A stretch of 64,000 nucleotides of DNA from positions 1,550,001 through 1,614,000 of the forward strand of contig NZ_CP034451.1 of the NCBI RefSeq assembly GCF_003952525.1. Reading direction: 5' to 3'. The notes below the pieces were generated by a model. The model had not been told where the DNA came from. It did no database searches and saw only the letters and a program-made list of their open reading frames with translations. Source of the stretch: Mesorhizobium sp. M3A.F.Ca.ET.080.04.2.1 (GTDB taxonomy: Bacteria > Pseudomonadota > Alphaproteobacteria > Rhizobiales > Rhizobiaceae). The first letter of the stretch is position 1. Each line of letters opens with the position of its first letter. The translations under genes and the position numbers were made by a program. Shown here piece after piece: positions 34,553 through 43,536 of the stretch.

Positions 34553-36694
34553 ATGCCCGTCGCACATCGCAAGACTGGTTCGGCCGCCAGCAGGCGGAAG
34601 GCAGGCGGCATCGGCTCCGCCAAGCGAATAGCGCAAGAACTTCGCGCGCAGAACGCGCGTTTTGCGGCCGCCGTGGAGAACATGTCGCATGGCCTGTGCA
34701 TGTTCGATGCCGAAGAGCGGATGATCATCTGCAACCGCAACTACCTCGACATCTTCCGGCTCGATCCCGAACTGATGCAGCCGGGCATCCGCTTCTTCGA
34801 CATCCTGCAGCATAGCGTCGACATCGGCATCGCCTCGCAGAGCGCAGAGGAGCTTTACGCCATCCGCAAACCTTATATCGACGGCGCGAAGCCCTCGACC
34901 TATGAGGAGACGCTTTCGGACGGCCGCATCATCTTCATTTCTCACCGGCCGCTGGCGGTTGGCGGCTGGGTGTCGATCTACGAGGACGTCACCGAGCAAC
35001 GACGCGGCGAAGACGAGCTCAAGGAGCAGCACCGCCGCTTCGACGCCGCTTTGGCCAACATGTCGCAAGGCCTGCTGATGTACAGTGCGGAAGGCCGCCT
35101 GATCGTGCGCAACCAGCGCTTTCTGGATTTGTGTCACGCTTCCGCAGCCGATTTCTCGCTCGGCATGACGCACGGCCAGATGCTGGAGAAGCTTATAAGC
35201 CTCGGCATATTCGTACCCGTCGACGTCGACATGGAGGTGCAGAAGACAAAGGCCAGCCTGGAGGCCGGGGACTCGCGTTCGAGCTATCGTGAACTCGTCG
35301 ACGGCCGCACACTCTTTGTAGCGCGACGGCCATTGGCGGACGGCGGCTGGGTGGCTACCTTCGAGGACGTCACCGAACGCCGCCGTGTCGAAGAGCGGAT
35401 GACGCATCTTGCGCATCACGACACGCTGACCAACCTGCCCAATCGCTCCATGTTCCGCGAGCGGCTCGACCGGGCCCTGAGCCAGCCCAAGGCTGCGCCG
35501 CTGGCGATCTTCTCGCTCGACCTCGACCGCTTCAAGGCGGTCAACGACACGTTTGGACATCCGGCCGGGGACTGGCTGCTGAGATGCGTGGCCAAGCGTT
35601 TGCAGCGCTGCCTGCGCAGCGACAAGGATGTGGTGGCCCGTTTCGGCGGCGACGAGTTCGCCATCATCCAGTTCAATGTCAGCGCAAGCGCCGACGCCGA
35701 AAAGCTGGCAAAGCGCGTCGTCGAGATCATCGGCAAGCCCTATCGCGACAAGGGCCGCGAGATGCATGTCGGCGTCAGCCTCGGCATCGCGCTCTACCCA
35801 AGCGACGGACAGGACGCCGACACGCTGTTGACCAATGCCGATATGGCGCTCTACCGGGGCAAGAGCGAGGGACGCAACGTCTACCGTTTCTTCGAACCGG
35901 GCATGGACGCCATGATGCGTGCGCGCCGCGCGCTGGAGGCCGAGCTCGAAGCGGCGCTCCCCAAGCGCGAATTCGAATTGGATTACCAGCCCATCCTAGA
36001 CATCGCTTCGGGCGGGATCGTCGGCGCGGAGGCGCTGATGCGCTGGCGCTCGCCGACGCGCGGCCTTGTGCCGCCAGACGATTTCATCGCTGCGGCCGAG
36101 GAGACCGGCCTGATCGTGCAGCTTGGCGACTGGGCGCTGCGCAAGGCCTGCAACGTGGCGGCGAACTGGCCCGAGGACATGCGCATGGCGGTCAATGTCT
36201 CCGCGGCCCAGATCAAGAGCGGCGGCTTCGCCCGCGGGGTGATCTCGGCACTCGCCTTTTCCAGCCTGCCGGCCAATCGGCTGGAACTGGAGATCACCGA
36301 AACGGTGATGATGGATGAGAGCGATACCGTGCAAAGGACGCTCAGCCAATTGCGCGGGCTGGGCATTCGCATCGTGCTCGACGATTTCGGCACCGGCTAT
36401 TCGTCGCTCGGCTATCTGCGCCGCTTTCCGGTCGACAAGATCAAGATCGATCGCTCCTTCATCCGCGACATCGACAATCGCCACACGGCGGCGATCGTCC
36501 GCACCGTGATCGGGCTCGGCGCCGAGCTTGGCATAACCGTCACGGCCGAGGGCGTCGAAACCGAGGCCCAGCTCGAGCTGCTGCGCAAGGCCGGCTGCGG
36601 CCAAGCCCAAGGCTACCTGATCGGCGTGCCGGCCAACGCTTCCGAGATGAGCAGGCTGCTGCACTCACATGCGCTGCTGCGCCGATCCGGCTGA
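34553..36694 (+). CDS. Cytoplasmic PAS-PAS-GGDEF-EAL protein
   Basis: A 713-residue protein without membrane segments. Two PAS-7 type domains (about 35-150 and 160-275) share the motif NMSHGLCMFDAEERM / NMSQGLLMYSAEGRL, and both end in a VTEQRR / VTERRR linker. The GGDEF domain has RFGGDEFAII and the EAL domain has GAEALMRWRSP, ITETVMMDE and LDDFGTGYSSLG, all intact. It should make or degrade cyclic di-GMP in response to a cytosolic cue sensed by the PAS pair. It is 63 bases downstream of the HD gene and the second such enzyme in the window. Confidence 0.92.
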   Translation: MPVAHRKTGSAASRRKAGGIGSAKRIAQELRAQNARFAAAVENMSHGLCMFDAEERMIICNRNYLDIFRLDPELMQPGIRFFDILQHSVDIGIASQSAEELYAIRKPYIDGAKPSTYEETLSDGRIIFISHRPLAVGGWVSIYEDVTEQRRGEDELKEQHRRFDAALANMSQGLLMYSAEGRLIVRNQRFLDLCHASAADFSLGMTHGQMLEKLISLGIFVPVDVDMEVQKTKASLEAGDSRSSYRELVDGRTLFVARRPLADGGWVATFEDVTERRRVEERMTHLAHHDTLTNLPNRSMFRERLDRALSQPKAAPLAIFSLDLDRFKAVNDTFGHPAGDWLLRCVAKRLQRCLRSDKDVVARFGGDEFAIIQFNVSASADAEKLAKRVVEIIGKPYRDKGREMHVGVSLGIALYPSDGQDADTLLTNADMALYRGKSEGRNVYRFFEPGMDAMMRARRALEAELEAALPKREFELDYQPILDIASGGIVGAEALMRWRSPTRGLVPPDDFIAAAEETGLIVQLGDWALRKACNVAANWPEDMRMAVNVSAAQIKSGGFARGVISALAFSSLPANRLELEITETVMMDESDTVQRTLSQLRGLGIRIVLDDFGTGYSSLGYLRRFPVDKIKIDRSFIRDIDNRHTAAIVRTVIGLGAELGITVTAEGVETEAQLELLRKAGCGQAQGYLIGVPANASEMSRLLHSHALLRRSG

Positions 36695-36724
36695 GCAGCA
36701 AATATGGTCGCGCAAACTTCGGCG

Positions 36725-37642
36725 TCAGCGCAGCGTCTCGATGTATTTTTCGTGGAAGCTCACATAGCCCGGCTCGACGACCTTGAGATGCCGCTCGATC
36801 AGCTGATGGAACGCCGGCAACTGGTGGAACGGCACGCCGGGATATGCGTGGTGCTCGGCGTGATAGGGCATGTTCCAGGCGAGCTTGCGCACGAACCAGT
36901 TGGTGAGCGTCGTGCGGCTGTTCTCCAGCATGTTGGCGACGAAGGGGCAGCGGCCGTGCTCGGCCAGCAGATAGAGCCTGAGGAACGGCTGGCCTGCGAG
37001 GGCGGGCACGATCCAGACATAGAGCAGCACTGACGCCTTGAACCAGAGCGCGAGCGCCAGGATCACGGCATAGAAGGCGATCATCGCCCGCGCCTCGGCC
37101 CGCACTTTGCGCAAGCCCTTCGGCGGCACAAAGCTGTCCCGGCAGCGGCCGATGGCATTGATGTACAGCGTGTTGGCGTGGCCCCACCACACCGGCAGGC
37201 CCGAGACGTGGACGATGTACTGCCACAGGGTCTCGGGCTTCGGGAAGGCCAGCTCCGGATCGTTCCGCGGATCCTGGGTGAAGCGGTGATGGGCGAAATG
37301 GAAGTAGCGGAACCAGTCTGCGGGCAGCGCGATCGCAAGGCTGCACAGACGGGCGACGGCATCATTCAGCCACTGCGCCCGGAAGGCCGTCCTGTGCACG
37401 GTCTCGTGCAGCAGCGTGAACAGAAACACGATCAAGATACCCTGCGGCAGCATCAGGAACGGCCAGAACGGCACCTTGGCCGCGATCAGCGCGCCGAGAA
37501 CGACAATCGCGCCAGAATGGACAGCAAACTGGATCAGCCCCGGTCCGTCCGACTTGCCGGTCAGTTGGTTGCGCTCCTCATTGGTCAGCGAAGCGATGAT
37601 TTCGCGGTGGTCCAGGGCTTGGTCGCGGTCGATGGCGTTCAT
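36725..37642 (-). CDS. Fatty acid desaturase family membrane protein
   Basis: A 305-residue membrane-bound di-iron enzyme. The three histidine boxes are present: HETVHR, HFAHHR and YHAEHHAYP. Four or so hydrophobic segments flank them (IVVLGALIAAKVPFWPFLML, ILIVFLFTLL, MIAFYAVILALALW). The family introduces double bonds or hydroxyl groups into lipids, and beta-carotene hydroxylases and alkane oxygenases are relatives; the substrate is not readable here. It is divergent from a LysR gene with a shared 84-base promoter region, so LysR control is likely. Confidence 0.87.
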   Translation of the reverse strand: MNAIDRDQALDHREIIASLTNEERNQLTGKSDGPGLIQFAVHSGAIVVLGALIAAKVPFWPFLMLPQGILIVFLFTLLHETVHRTAFRAQWLNDAVARLCSLAIALPADWFRYFHFAHHRFTQDPRNDPELAFPKPETLWQYIVHVSGLPVWWGHANTLYINAIGRCRDSFVPPKGLRKVRAEARAMIAFYAVILALALWFKASVLLYVWIVPALAGQPFLRLYLLAEHGRCPFVANMLENSRTTLTNWFVRKLAWNMPYHAEHHAYPGVPFHQLPAFHQLIERHLKVVEPGYVSFHEKYIETLR

Positions 37643-37695
37643 GGCGCCACGCTACTCCAGAAAGAAACCTTTCGAAAAACGAGGAATTCTGCAAA

Positions 37696-37718
37696 ATAGA
37701 CAAGTCAATCTTATCTAT
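37696..37718. promoter_or_regulatory. Candidate LysR box between the desaturase and lysR genes
   Basis: ATAGA (37696-37700) and TCTAT (37714-37718) form an inverted repeat with a 13-base centre, just before the lysR start at 37727. LysR regulators bind interrupted palindromes of this size in divergent promoters. The match is by eye. Confidence 0.35.
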
Positions 37719-37726
37719 AGGTCACC

Positions 37727-38644
37727 ATGGTCGCACTGCCATCGCTGCGCGGACTTCAGGCCTTCGAGGCCGCGGCACGCACCGGCAGCTTCGCCGCGGC
37801 GGCGGAAGAGCTGTCGGTCTCGGCGGCCGCGGTCAGCCAGCTCATTCGCACCCTCGAGGAACAGATGGGCCGCAGACTGTTTCACCGAGCCAACCGGCGC
37901 GTCGTGCTGACCGAGGCCGGCGTCGAGATGCTGCCCAGGCTCACCCTGGCCTTCCAGGAAATCGGCAGCGTCGCGCGCGATGTCAGCGGCGGGGCATTCC
38001 GGCCGAGGCTGATCGTCTCGGTACCGCCCTCCATGGCGATGGGCTGGCTTTCGGAGCGCATCGCCGGCTTCATCGCCGGCCACGGCGCTGCGGACATTTC
38101 GCTCAGAGGCGACGACGACCCGGTGCCGTTCGACCGGGAGCTGATCGACATCCGGCTGTCCTACGGCCCGCATTATCGCGAGCATCCCACGCAGGAGATC
38201 GTCCGGGACGCCGTCTATCCGGTCTGCGCGCGCGGCATTGCCGGCGCGATAGAGTCCGACAACCTCGCTGGCCTGCCCCTCATCCATACCGACTGGGGAC
38301 CGGCCGGAGCGTCGTTTCCGTCCTGGCGCAACTGGTTCGAGACGGCAGGCATCGAGCCAGGTCGGGCCGTCAAACGCGGCCTCTCCGCCAACTCGTCGCG
38401 GGCGGCGCTCGACCTCGCCATGTCAGGACTGGGCGTCGCGCTGGCGCAAGGCATCTATTGCGCCCAGGCGCTCGAAAATGGCAGGCTGATGCGGCCCGTG
38501 GCCCGATCCCTGGAGCTGCGCCAGCCCTATTGCCTGACGATCCCCGAACGCAGCGCAAAGCGCGACGTCGTGGCGGTGTTTCGCGAATGGCTGATCGAGG
38601 AATGCCTGCGCGCGATCAGGTCGCCGGCGCTCGGTGCCCGGTGA
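37727..38644 (+). CDS. LysR-family transcriptional regulator (GcvA-like)
   Basis: A 305-residue regulator. The N-terminal helix-turn-helix spans LQAFEAAARTGSFAAAAEEL and VSAAAVSQLIRTLEEQMG, as in GcvA-like LysR proteins. A type 2 periplasmic-binding-protein fold follows from about residue 90 (RLIVSVPPSMAMGWLSERI, the typical strand and helix of the effector domain). It is divergent from the desaturase gene, and a RidA gene lies 70 bases downstream on the same strand. The effector is unknown. Confidence 0.9.
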   Translation: MVALPSLRGLQAFEAAARTGSFAAAAEELSVSAAAVSQLIRTLEEQMGRRLFHRANRRVVLTEAGVEMLPRLTLAFQEIGSVARDVSGGAFRPRLIVSVPPSMAMGWLSERIAGFIAGHGAADISLRGDDDPVPFDRELIDIRLSYGPHYREHPTQEIVRDAVYPVCARGIAGAIESDNLAGLPLIHTDWGPAGASFPSWRNWFETAGIEPGRAVKRGLSANSSRAALDLAMSGLGVALAQGIYCAQALENGRLMRPVARSLELRQPYCLTIPERSAKRDVVAVFREWLIEECLRAIRSPALGAR

Positions 38645-38714
38645 CGAGGACTGACGATCGCCAGCGCAGCGATCACCAAGGTCGATCTCAGTCGAACGAA
38701 GCAGGAGATTTCTA

Positions 38715-39107
38715 ATGTCGCTCGAACTCATCAACCCCGATGATCTGCCGGTTCCGGAGATGTACACGCAGGTGGTCGTCGCGACGGGATCCAGGCTAGT
38801 CTTCGTCTCAGGCCAGCAGCCCGAAGACATAAACGGCAAGCTCGTTGGACATGGTGATTTTGCGGCGCAAGCGCGGCTGGCATTCGGCAATCTCGGCCGA
38901 GCGCTCAAGGCGGCAGGCGCGCGGCCTGAGCAGGTTTGCAAGATCACGATCTACATTGTCGATTATGATCGTGATGAACATGTCCCGATCATCGAAGACG
39001 CGCAGATTTCGCTGTTTGGAGATCACAAACCGGCGAATGTGGTGGTTGGGGTGGCAATAATGTCCCCAGGCTACCTGATCGAGGTCGACGCGATAGCGGT
39101 CATTTGA
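38715..39107 (+). CDS. RidA-family enamine/imine deaminase
   Basis: A 130-residue member of the YjgF/YER057c/UK114 (RidA) family, whose founding members hydrolyse reactive 2-aminoacrylate. Conserved elements include RLVFVSGQQPEDINGKLV, ARLAFGNLGRALKAAGA and a C-terminal YLIEVDAIAVI. The usual catalytic arginine near position 105, within RxxVxV-like text, is not obvious (KPANVVVGVAIM has lysine and no arginine), so it may belong to one of the non-archetypal RidA subfamilies. It follows the lysR gene on the same strand. Confidence 0.85.
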   Translation: MSLELINPDDLPVPEMYTQVVVATGSRLVFVSGQQPEDINGKLVGHGDFAAQARLAFGNLGRALKAAGARPEQVCKITIYIVDYDRDEHVPIIEDAQISLFGDHKPANVVVGVAIMSPGYLIEVDAIAVI

Positions 39108-39158
39108 CGAGGGCGTCAGAAGCTGATCACGGATCCTCGAAAAGATACACGGCGATGG

Positions 39159-39431
39159 TCAGAGATGCCCGGCCAGCGCCGCCACCATGTCCTTGTTGGT
39201 CGCCACCGGGACGATCTCGAACTCGACCAAATCGTTCCACTCGATGGCCCAGCGCTGTAGAATCGTGGCGTCATCGGCCTCGACCAGCAGGAAACAGCGG
39301 CTCATGTCGGCCGCGATCCAGCTGTGGTGGACGACAAGCTCGTCCGGCTTCAGGCGGCCCTTGTCGCGGAAGCGGCGATAGATCTCCTTGCGGTCGCAGC
39401 CGCGAAAGTCCTCGATGACGAAAAACAGCAT
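39159..39431 (-). CDS. DUF3303-domain protein
   Basis: A 90-residue protein of the DUF3303 family, a small ferredoxin-like alpha/beta fold related in shape to ABM domains. The pattern MLFFVIEDFRGCD, RFRDKGRLKPDELVVHHSW and WNDLVEFEIVPV fits. The ATG at 39431 has GGGGGC upstream. It lies 23 bases downstream of the RimK-like ligase on the same strand and is therefore the third gene of the GNAT-C39 / ATP-grasp operon. Whether it is a functional part of that system or an accidental neighbour is not known. Confidence 0.75.
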   Translation of the reverse strand: MLFFVIEDFRGCDRKEIYRRFRDKGRLKPDELVVHHSWIAADMSRCFLLVEADDATILQRWAIEWNDLVEFEIVPVATNKDMVAALAGHL

Positions 39432-39454
39432 GTCTGCCCCCTCAGTCTGGAACA

Positions 39455-40918
39455 CTATCGTCCAGGCCGCTCCAACCGGTCAAGGAACCATTGCGTCAGC
39501 CGCACCCAGACCTCGTCCTTCTCGCCCGAATCCTCCCAGCCATGGTCGAGATTGGGATTGTCGTTGACCTCGATGACGAAGACGCCGTCCTTGGTTTCCT
39601 TGAGGTCGACGCCGTAAAGCCCGTCGCCGATGCAGCGCGCCGCCTTGACCGCCGTCTCGACAACATGCGGCGGGGTCTCCTTCAGTGTGAAGGTCTTGAT
39701 GCCGCCCTGGTCGGGCTTGCCGTTGGCCTTGTGGTTGACGATTTGCCAATGCTTCTTGGCCATCAGATAGTGCACGGCAAACAGCGGCTGGCCGCCGAGC
39801 ACGCCGACCCGCCAGTCATATTCGGTCGGAAGGAACTTCTGCGCGATGAGGAGGTCGGAATCCTCCAGCCATTCGGTCGCGAGCCTGGTCAGCTCGGCCA
39901 GGTTCTCGCATTTCTTGACACCGCGCGAGAAGGAGGAATCCGGGATCTTCAGCACCAGCGGGAAGCCCAGCGTCTGCGCCGCGACCTCCAGGTCCGAAGG
40001 TCCAGCGATCATTACCGTCGGCGGCACCGGCACCTTGTTGTAGGTCATCAACTCGTTGAGATAGACCTTGTTGGTGCATCGGATCATGGACAGCGGATCG
40101 TCGATCACCGGCATGCCTTCCTGCTGGGCGCGGCGCGCGAAGCGGTAGGTGTGGTTGGAGATCGACGTCGTTTCGCGAATGAGCAGCGCATCGTAATTGG
40201 CGAGCTTGGCCAAATCCTTTTTGGTGATCGGCTCGACTTCGACGCCCATCTTCTCGGCGATCCTCGCCCAGTAGCGCAGCGAGGAGATCTCCGAAGGCGG
40301 CAATTCCTCATGCGGATCGACCAACGTGGCGAAGGTGTAGCGTGCCGGCGTGCGGCCCTTGGTGTCGCGCCATTCACGGTTGGTGTAGGTTTCCAGACAC
40401 CCCAGGAAGACCGTTTCTTCCTCCTCGCTCATGCGGGCGAGCGGCAGGAAGCCGATCTTGCGGATCGAGGCCCATTCGGCGCTGTCCTTGATGTGGACCT
40501 CCAGCGCCGGCGCGCGGAACCAGTCGAACAACAGCTTGGTGAAGCGGTCCCAGATCTTGGACGGACCGATGCCGAAGAAGACGGCGACCTTCGAGGGGAA
40601 GGTTCCGCCGAGATCCTTGCGGCATTTGTTGAGCGCGAGTTCCAGTTCCGGCAATGCGTGCTCGTAGAGCTTGCGCTCCGACAGATCGATCATGGTCTCG
40701 ACCGTCGGGATCACCTTGTGGCCGCGCGAACCGGCAAGCAGCGAGGCATAATAGCCGCGGCTCTGGTAGCCGTAATTGTTCGACAGGTTGATCACCTTCG
40801 GCCGCTGGCCGCGGAAAAGTGCCGGATGCGCGAGATAGTCGCGGTTGGTGATGATCTTGTGCGGCGTCGCCACCTGATCGAGATCGTTCTGCCTGCCTGT
40901 AAGGATGACCCAGGTCAT
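39455..40918 (-). CDS. RLAN-ATP-grasp (RimK-like) ligase
   Basis: A 487-residue protein with two parts. The N-terminal region of about 200 residues (MTWVILTGRQNDLDQVATPH, RPKVINLSNNYGYQSRGYYA) matches the RLAN domain, an uncharacterised alpha+beta domain usually fused to RimK-like ATP-grasp enzymes. The C-terminal half is an ATP-grasp amidoligase with FPLVLKIPDSSFSRGVKK, LIAQKFLPTEYDWRVGVLGG and the metal site FVIEVNDNPNLDHGWED. Such enzymes join amino acids to a carboxylate. The RLAN family is known to occur beside a GNAT fused to a papain-like peptidase, exactly as here, three bases upstream. The substrate is unknown. Confidence 0.88.
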   Translation of the reverse strand: MTWVILTGRQNDLDQVATPHKIITNRDYLAHPALFRGQRPKVINLSNNYGYQSRGYYASLLAGSRGHKVIPTVETMIDLSERKLYEHALPELELALNKCRKDLGGTFPSKVAVFFGIGPSKIWDRFTKLLFDWFRAPALEVHIKDSAEWASIRKIGFLPLARMSEEEETVFLGCLETYTNREWRDTKGRTPARYTFATLVDPHEELPPSEISSLRYWARIAEKMGVEVEPITKKDLAKLANYDALLIRETTSISNHTYRFARRAQQEGMPVIDDPLSMIRCTNKVYLNELMTYNKVPVPPTVMIAGPSDLEVAAQTLGFPLVLKIPDSSFSRGVKKCENLAELTRLATEWLEDSDLLIAQKFLPTEYDWRVGVLGGQPLFAVHYLMAKKHWQIVNHKANGKPDQGGIKTFTLKETPPHVVETAVKAARCIGDGLYGVDLKETKDGVFVIEVNDNPNLDHGWEDSGEKDEVWVRLTQWFLDRLERPGR

Positions 40919-40921
40919 ATT

Positions 40922-42019
40922 TCAGCGTTTTCCCAGGGTGATGGCGGCGCGCAATCCATCGCGGCCGAACTGAGCCATGTTCATGAAGATGCCGTAGGGC
41001 ACGGGAATGTTGGCGGCATCGAGGATCGTCTCCTGCCTTTCGTCCTCGACCCACGGATCGTGGATCAGAATGTGGTCGCCGTCGTCGCCGATCGCCAGCA
41101 CCCAATGCGGTATCTTCTTGCCGAACATCAGGAAGCCGCTGATCAGCACCAGCACCAGCTTTCCCTCCGCAAGCGCCGAGCGGATGTCGTCGATGCCGAA
41201 CGAACGGTAATTCACCGGAATGCCGTAAAGTTCCGCACGGCGGCGGAAGTCGACCTGGGCGAGTTCCATCACCCGGCGCTTGTCCTCGCTGCGCACCGAC
41301 TGCAGGAACAGCGCGCCATGAAAGGAGACGAAGATTTCTGCCGCCAGGCCGCTCTCGTAACCGGAGACAGCCAACCCGAACGGCTCGCAGCCGCCCGGGC
41401 CCGACATCATGAAGACGGTGGTGGCCTCGCGCCACAGGCGGATCTCCATGACCGGGTCGGGCACGAAGCCCTGGTCGAAATTGGCCATCGCCATCATCAG
41501 GCAGCACGGGCCGCAGGTGAACTCGCAGGTCTGCTGGTAGAACGGCACCCTGGTGGCGGTGGGGGCATCGCCACGCAAAGTCTTTTCGTAGCGCAGTGCC
41601 GTCGCGCCATCCTCGTAATAGTCGGGCTCACGGCCTATTCTGCGGTAGCCGGCCTGCTCGTAGATCTGGATGGCGCGATGATTGTCCTCGCGCACCTCCA
41701 GCCGCAGCAGCATGCGATCGTGCTCGAAGGCTGCTTCCTCCGCCGCCGCCAAAAGCCGGCGCCCGATGCCGAGCTGGCCGAAGGAAGGACTGACGGCGAT
41801 TGAATAGAGCCGCGCCACGCCGCTGCCTTTGCGAAACAGCGCCACCGCGTAGCCGGCGACATGGCCGTCATTTTCCGCGACCAGCATCTCGGCGGTCTCG
41901 CGCTCGATGAACTGACGGAAAGAGCGGCGGGAAAGCCGGTCGCCCGAGAAGACGGCCTTCTCGATGGCGGCGAGGTCATCGACGTCTGACGCGCGGGCCT
42001 TGCGAATCTCGGCAGGCAT
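40922..42019 (-). CDS. GNAT acetyltransferase fused to a C39-like (papain-like) peptidase
   Basis: A 365-residue fusion. Residues 1-155 are a RimI-like GNAT domain with the acetyl-CoA loop FGQLGIGRRLLAAAEEAA and ENxxAxxxYxxxGY-like DNHRAIQIYEQAGYRRIG. Residues 160-365 form a papain-like C39-type peptidase: PFYQQTCEFTCGPCCLMMAM holds the Gln and nucleophile Cys, KKIPHWVLAIGDDG the His, and ILIHDPW the Asp. The gene ends three bases before the RLAN-ATP-grasp gene. This fusion is the conserved partner of RLAN ligases; together they may make, acetylate and trim a peptide-like product. The ATG at 42019 is chosen from the GNAT domain start; the ribosome-binding site is weak. Confidence 0.87.
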   Translation of the reverse strand: MPAEIRKARASDVDDLAAIEKAVFSGDRLSRRSFRQFIERETAEMLVAENDGHVAGYAVALFRKGSGVARLYSIAVSPSFGQLGIGRRLLAAAEEAAFEHDRMLLRLEVREDNHRAIQIYEQAGYRRIGREPDYYEDGATALRYEKTLRGDAPTATRVPFYQQTCEFTCGPCCLMMAMANFDQGFVPDPVMEIRLWREATTVFMMSGPGGCEPFGLAVSGYESGLAAEIFVSFHGALFLQSVRSEDKRRVMELAQVDFRRRAELYGIPVNYRSFGIDDIRSALAEGKLVLVLISGFLMFGKKIPHWVLAIGDDGDHILIHDPWVEDERQETILDAANIPVPYGIFMNMAQFGRDGLRAAITLGKR

Positions 42020-42062
42020 GCGGGCTTGGGAGAACCTCGATTGGGTTGCGGAAACGGCCCCG

Positions 42063-42090
42063 GTCAACAAAGCAACGTCAACAAAGCAAC
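42063..42090. repeat. Exact tandem duplication of 14 bases
   Basis: GTCAACAAAGCAAC occurs twice back to back at 42063-42076 and 42077-42090, just upstream of the GNAT-C39 gene. It is a perfect recent-looking duplication in the promoter region of the operon. Confidence 0.85.
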
Positions 42091-42226
42091 ACGGGCCGAA
42101 GCGCCTGTGTTCACAAGCGCTATCGCACCTTGAATAGGGCCGAATTGTGACAGGTTGCGCGGTGGTCCAACGACATCCAGGACTTGAACGGGACCGGCTG
42201 CGCGAAGGCGCAAAATCGCAACGAAC

Positions 42227-43021
42227 TCAACTCGAAAGGCCGGCCAGAAGCTGGCCGTAGGCGCTCTTGGCGACAGCCGAAAGGCGCTCCGGCGGCAGCG
42301 AACCGACGACCGCGCAGCCATAGCCCTTGTCCAGCCAGTACACAGCCTCGGGACCATCGGCTTCGGCCGTGTAGGTGCCCTTGGTGGTCTCGGCCGATTC
42401 GGAGGTGACAAAGAGGGAGATGCGCTCGCCCTTGGCGTCCTCATAGAGCAGCATTGCCGCCTTGCCGCGGTCGCCGGCCGGCAGCAGCCTGCCGCCGACG
42501 AGCTGGAAGCCTTCAGCTGCCAGATCGGGCGCGACCAGCTTCAGCCCGACCCGATTGGACAGCCAGGTCTGCAGATGGTCCTTGTCGCTTGCCGGCACCT
42601 CCACCGCATGACGTTTCTCGGCGGCGTAGATGACATGGGCGGCGATCGCCTGCTCGGCGAGCTGGTCGTCCGCCGCATCCTCGCGGCCGATGCCATCGAC
42701 GCCGGCGAGATAGCCGCCGAGCCCGCCCACCACCAGCACGGCGGCTGCCGCCGCCGAAAGCCACCAGCGCGAGCGCCAGGCCGGCGCCTTCGCCGGCGCC
42801 TCGCCCAGCACCGCCTGTGTCAGCCTCGCCGGCACCGGCTCGTCCATCAAGCCGGCCAAGGCCGCGCGCAGCGCGGCGCGATCGGCAACGTAGCGCGCGC
42901 TTTTTGCCTTCATCTCCGGATTGGCTTCGAGCCACGCGTCATAGGCCATGCGCTCATCGCCCGGCAGCTCACCGTCGAGCGCCAAGTGAATATCGCGTTC
43001 CGTGAAATCGCGCCGGGTCAT
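42227..43021 (-). CDS. Anti-sigma factor (membrane)
   Basis: A 264-residue protein with a cytosolic N-terminal part (RDFTERDIHLALDGELPGDE, typical of anti-sigma factors of ECF systems), one transmembrane helix (WWLSAAAAAVLVVGGLGGYL, about residues 86-105) and a periplasmic domain ending in repeated strand-rich text (GYGCAVVGSLPPERLSAVAK). It overlaps the sigma gene by ATGA, the usual arrangement that keeps the pair in stoichiometry. The zinc motif HxxxCxxC of ZAS anti-sigmas is absent. Confidence 0.87.
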   Translation of the reverse strand: MTRRDFTERDIHLALDGELPGDERMAYDAWLEANPEMKAKSARYVADRAALRAALAGLMDEPVPARLTQAVLGEAPAKAPAWRSRWWLSAAAAAVLVVGGLGGYLAGVDGIGREDAADDQLAEQAIAAHVIYAAEKRHAVEVPASDKDHLQTWLSNRVGLKLVAPDLAAEGFQLVGGRLLPAGDRGKAAMLLYEDAKGERISLFVTSESAETTKGTYTAEADGPEAVYWLDKGYGCAVVGSLPPERLSAVAKSAYGQLLAGLSS

Positions 43022-43536
43022 CTCTCAACGATCCTTATCGAGCGGCGGCGCGAGGAGTCGTCGAGCAGGCCGCGCAATTCCTCGCGGCCGCGCGCGATGC
43101 GCGACATCAGCGTGCCGGCCGGCACGCCCAGAATGTTGGCGGCCTCGGCATAGGAAAAACCTTCAATGGCAACCATGACCAAAGCCGCTCGGCGATCGGG
43201 GCTGATCGCCTGCAAGGCATCCATGATCTCACGCGAGGCGATGCTTTCGACCTGATCGGCGGGCGCGGCCTGGGCTTCGCCCGCTTCGAGCGGCAGGATC
43301 GCCGCTTCGCCACGCCTGCTCACCTTGCGCATCTGGTCGATGAACAGATGATGCATGATCGTAAACAGCCACCTCCTGGGGCTTTCTCCCGTCTGCCAGT
43401 TGTCGAGCCGCACGAGTGCCCGTTCCAGACAGTCCTGGACCAGATCGTCGGCGGAGTCGCGGTCGCGCAGCAGCGAGCGCGCATAGCGGCGCAACCGCGG
43501 TATCTCGCTCAGGATCGCTGCCTTCTTGTCGTCCAT
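43018..43536 (-). CDS. ECF RNA polymerase sigma factor
   Basis: A 172-residue sigma-70 family factor of the extracytoplasmic function class. Region 2 shows LRRYARSLLRDRDSADDLVQ and PRRWLFTIMHHLFIDQMRK; region 4 shows LVMVAIEGFSYAEAANILGV and PAGTLMSRIARGREELRG. The ATG at 43536 is the start that gives normal length; upstream codons are GC-rich and unlike family text. It is followed by its membrane anti-sigma, so it should respond to an envelope signal. Its own target promoter was not identified. Confidence 0.9.
   Translation of the reverse strand: MDDKKAAILSEIPRLRRYARSLLRDRDSADDLVQDCLERALVRLDNWQTGESPRRWLFTIMHHLFIDQMRKVSRRGEAAILPLEAGEAQAAPADQVESIASREIMDALQAISPDRRAALVMVAIEGFSYAEAANILGVPAGTLMSRIARGREELRGLLDDSSRRRSIRIVER

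Noticed and set aside
39491..41803. A 770-codon plus-strand frame opposite the RimK-like and GNAT-C39 genes
   Set aside because: Antisense to two genes with recognisable domains; its predicted protein has no family-like text.
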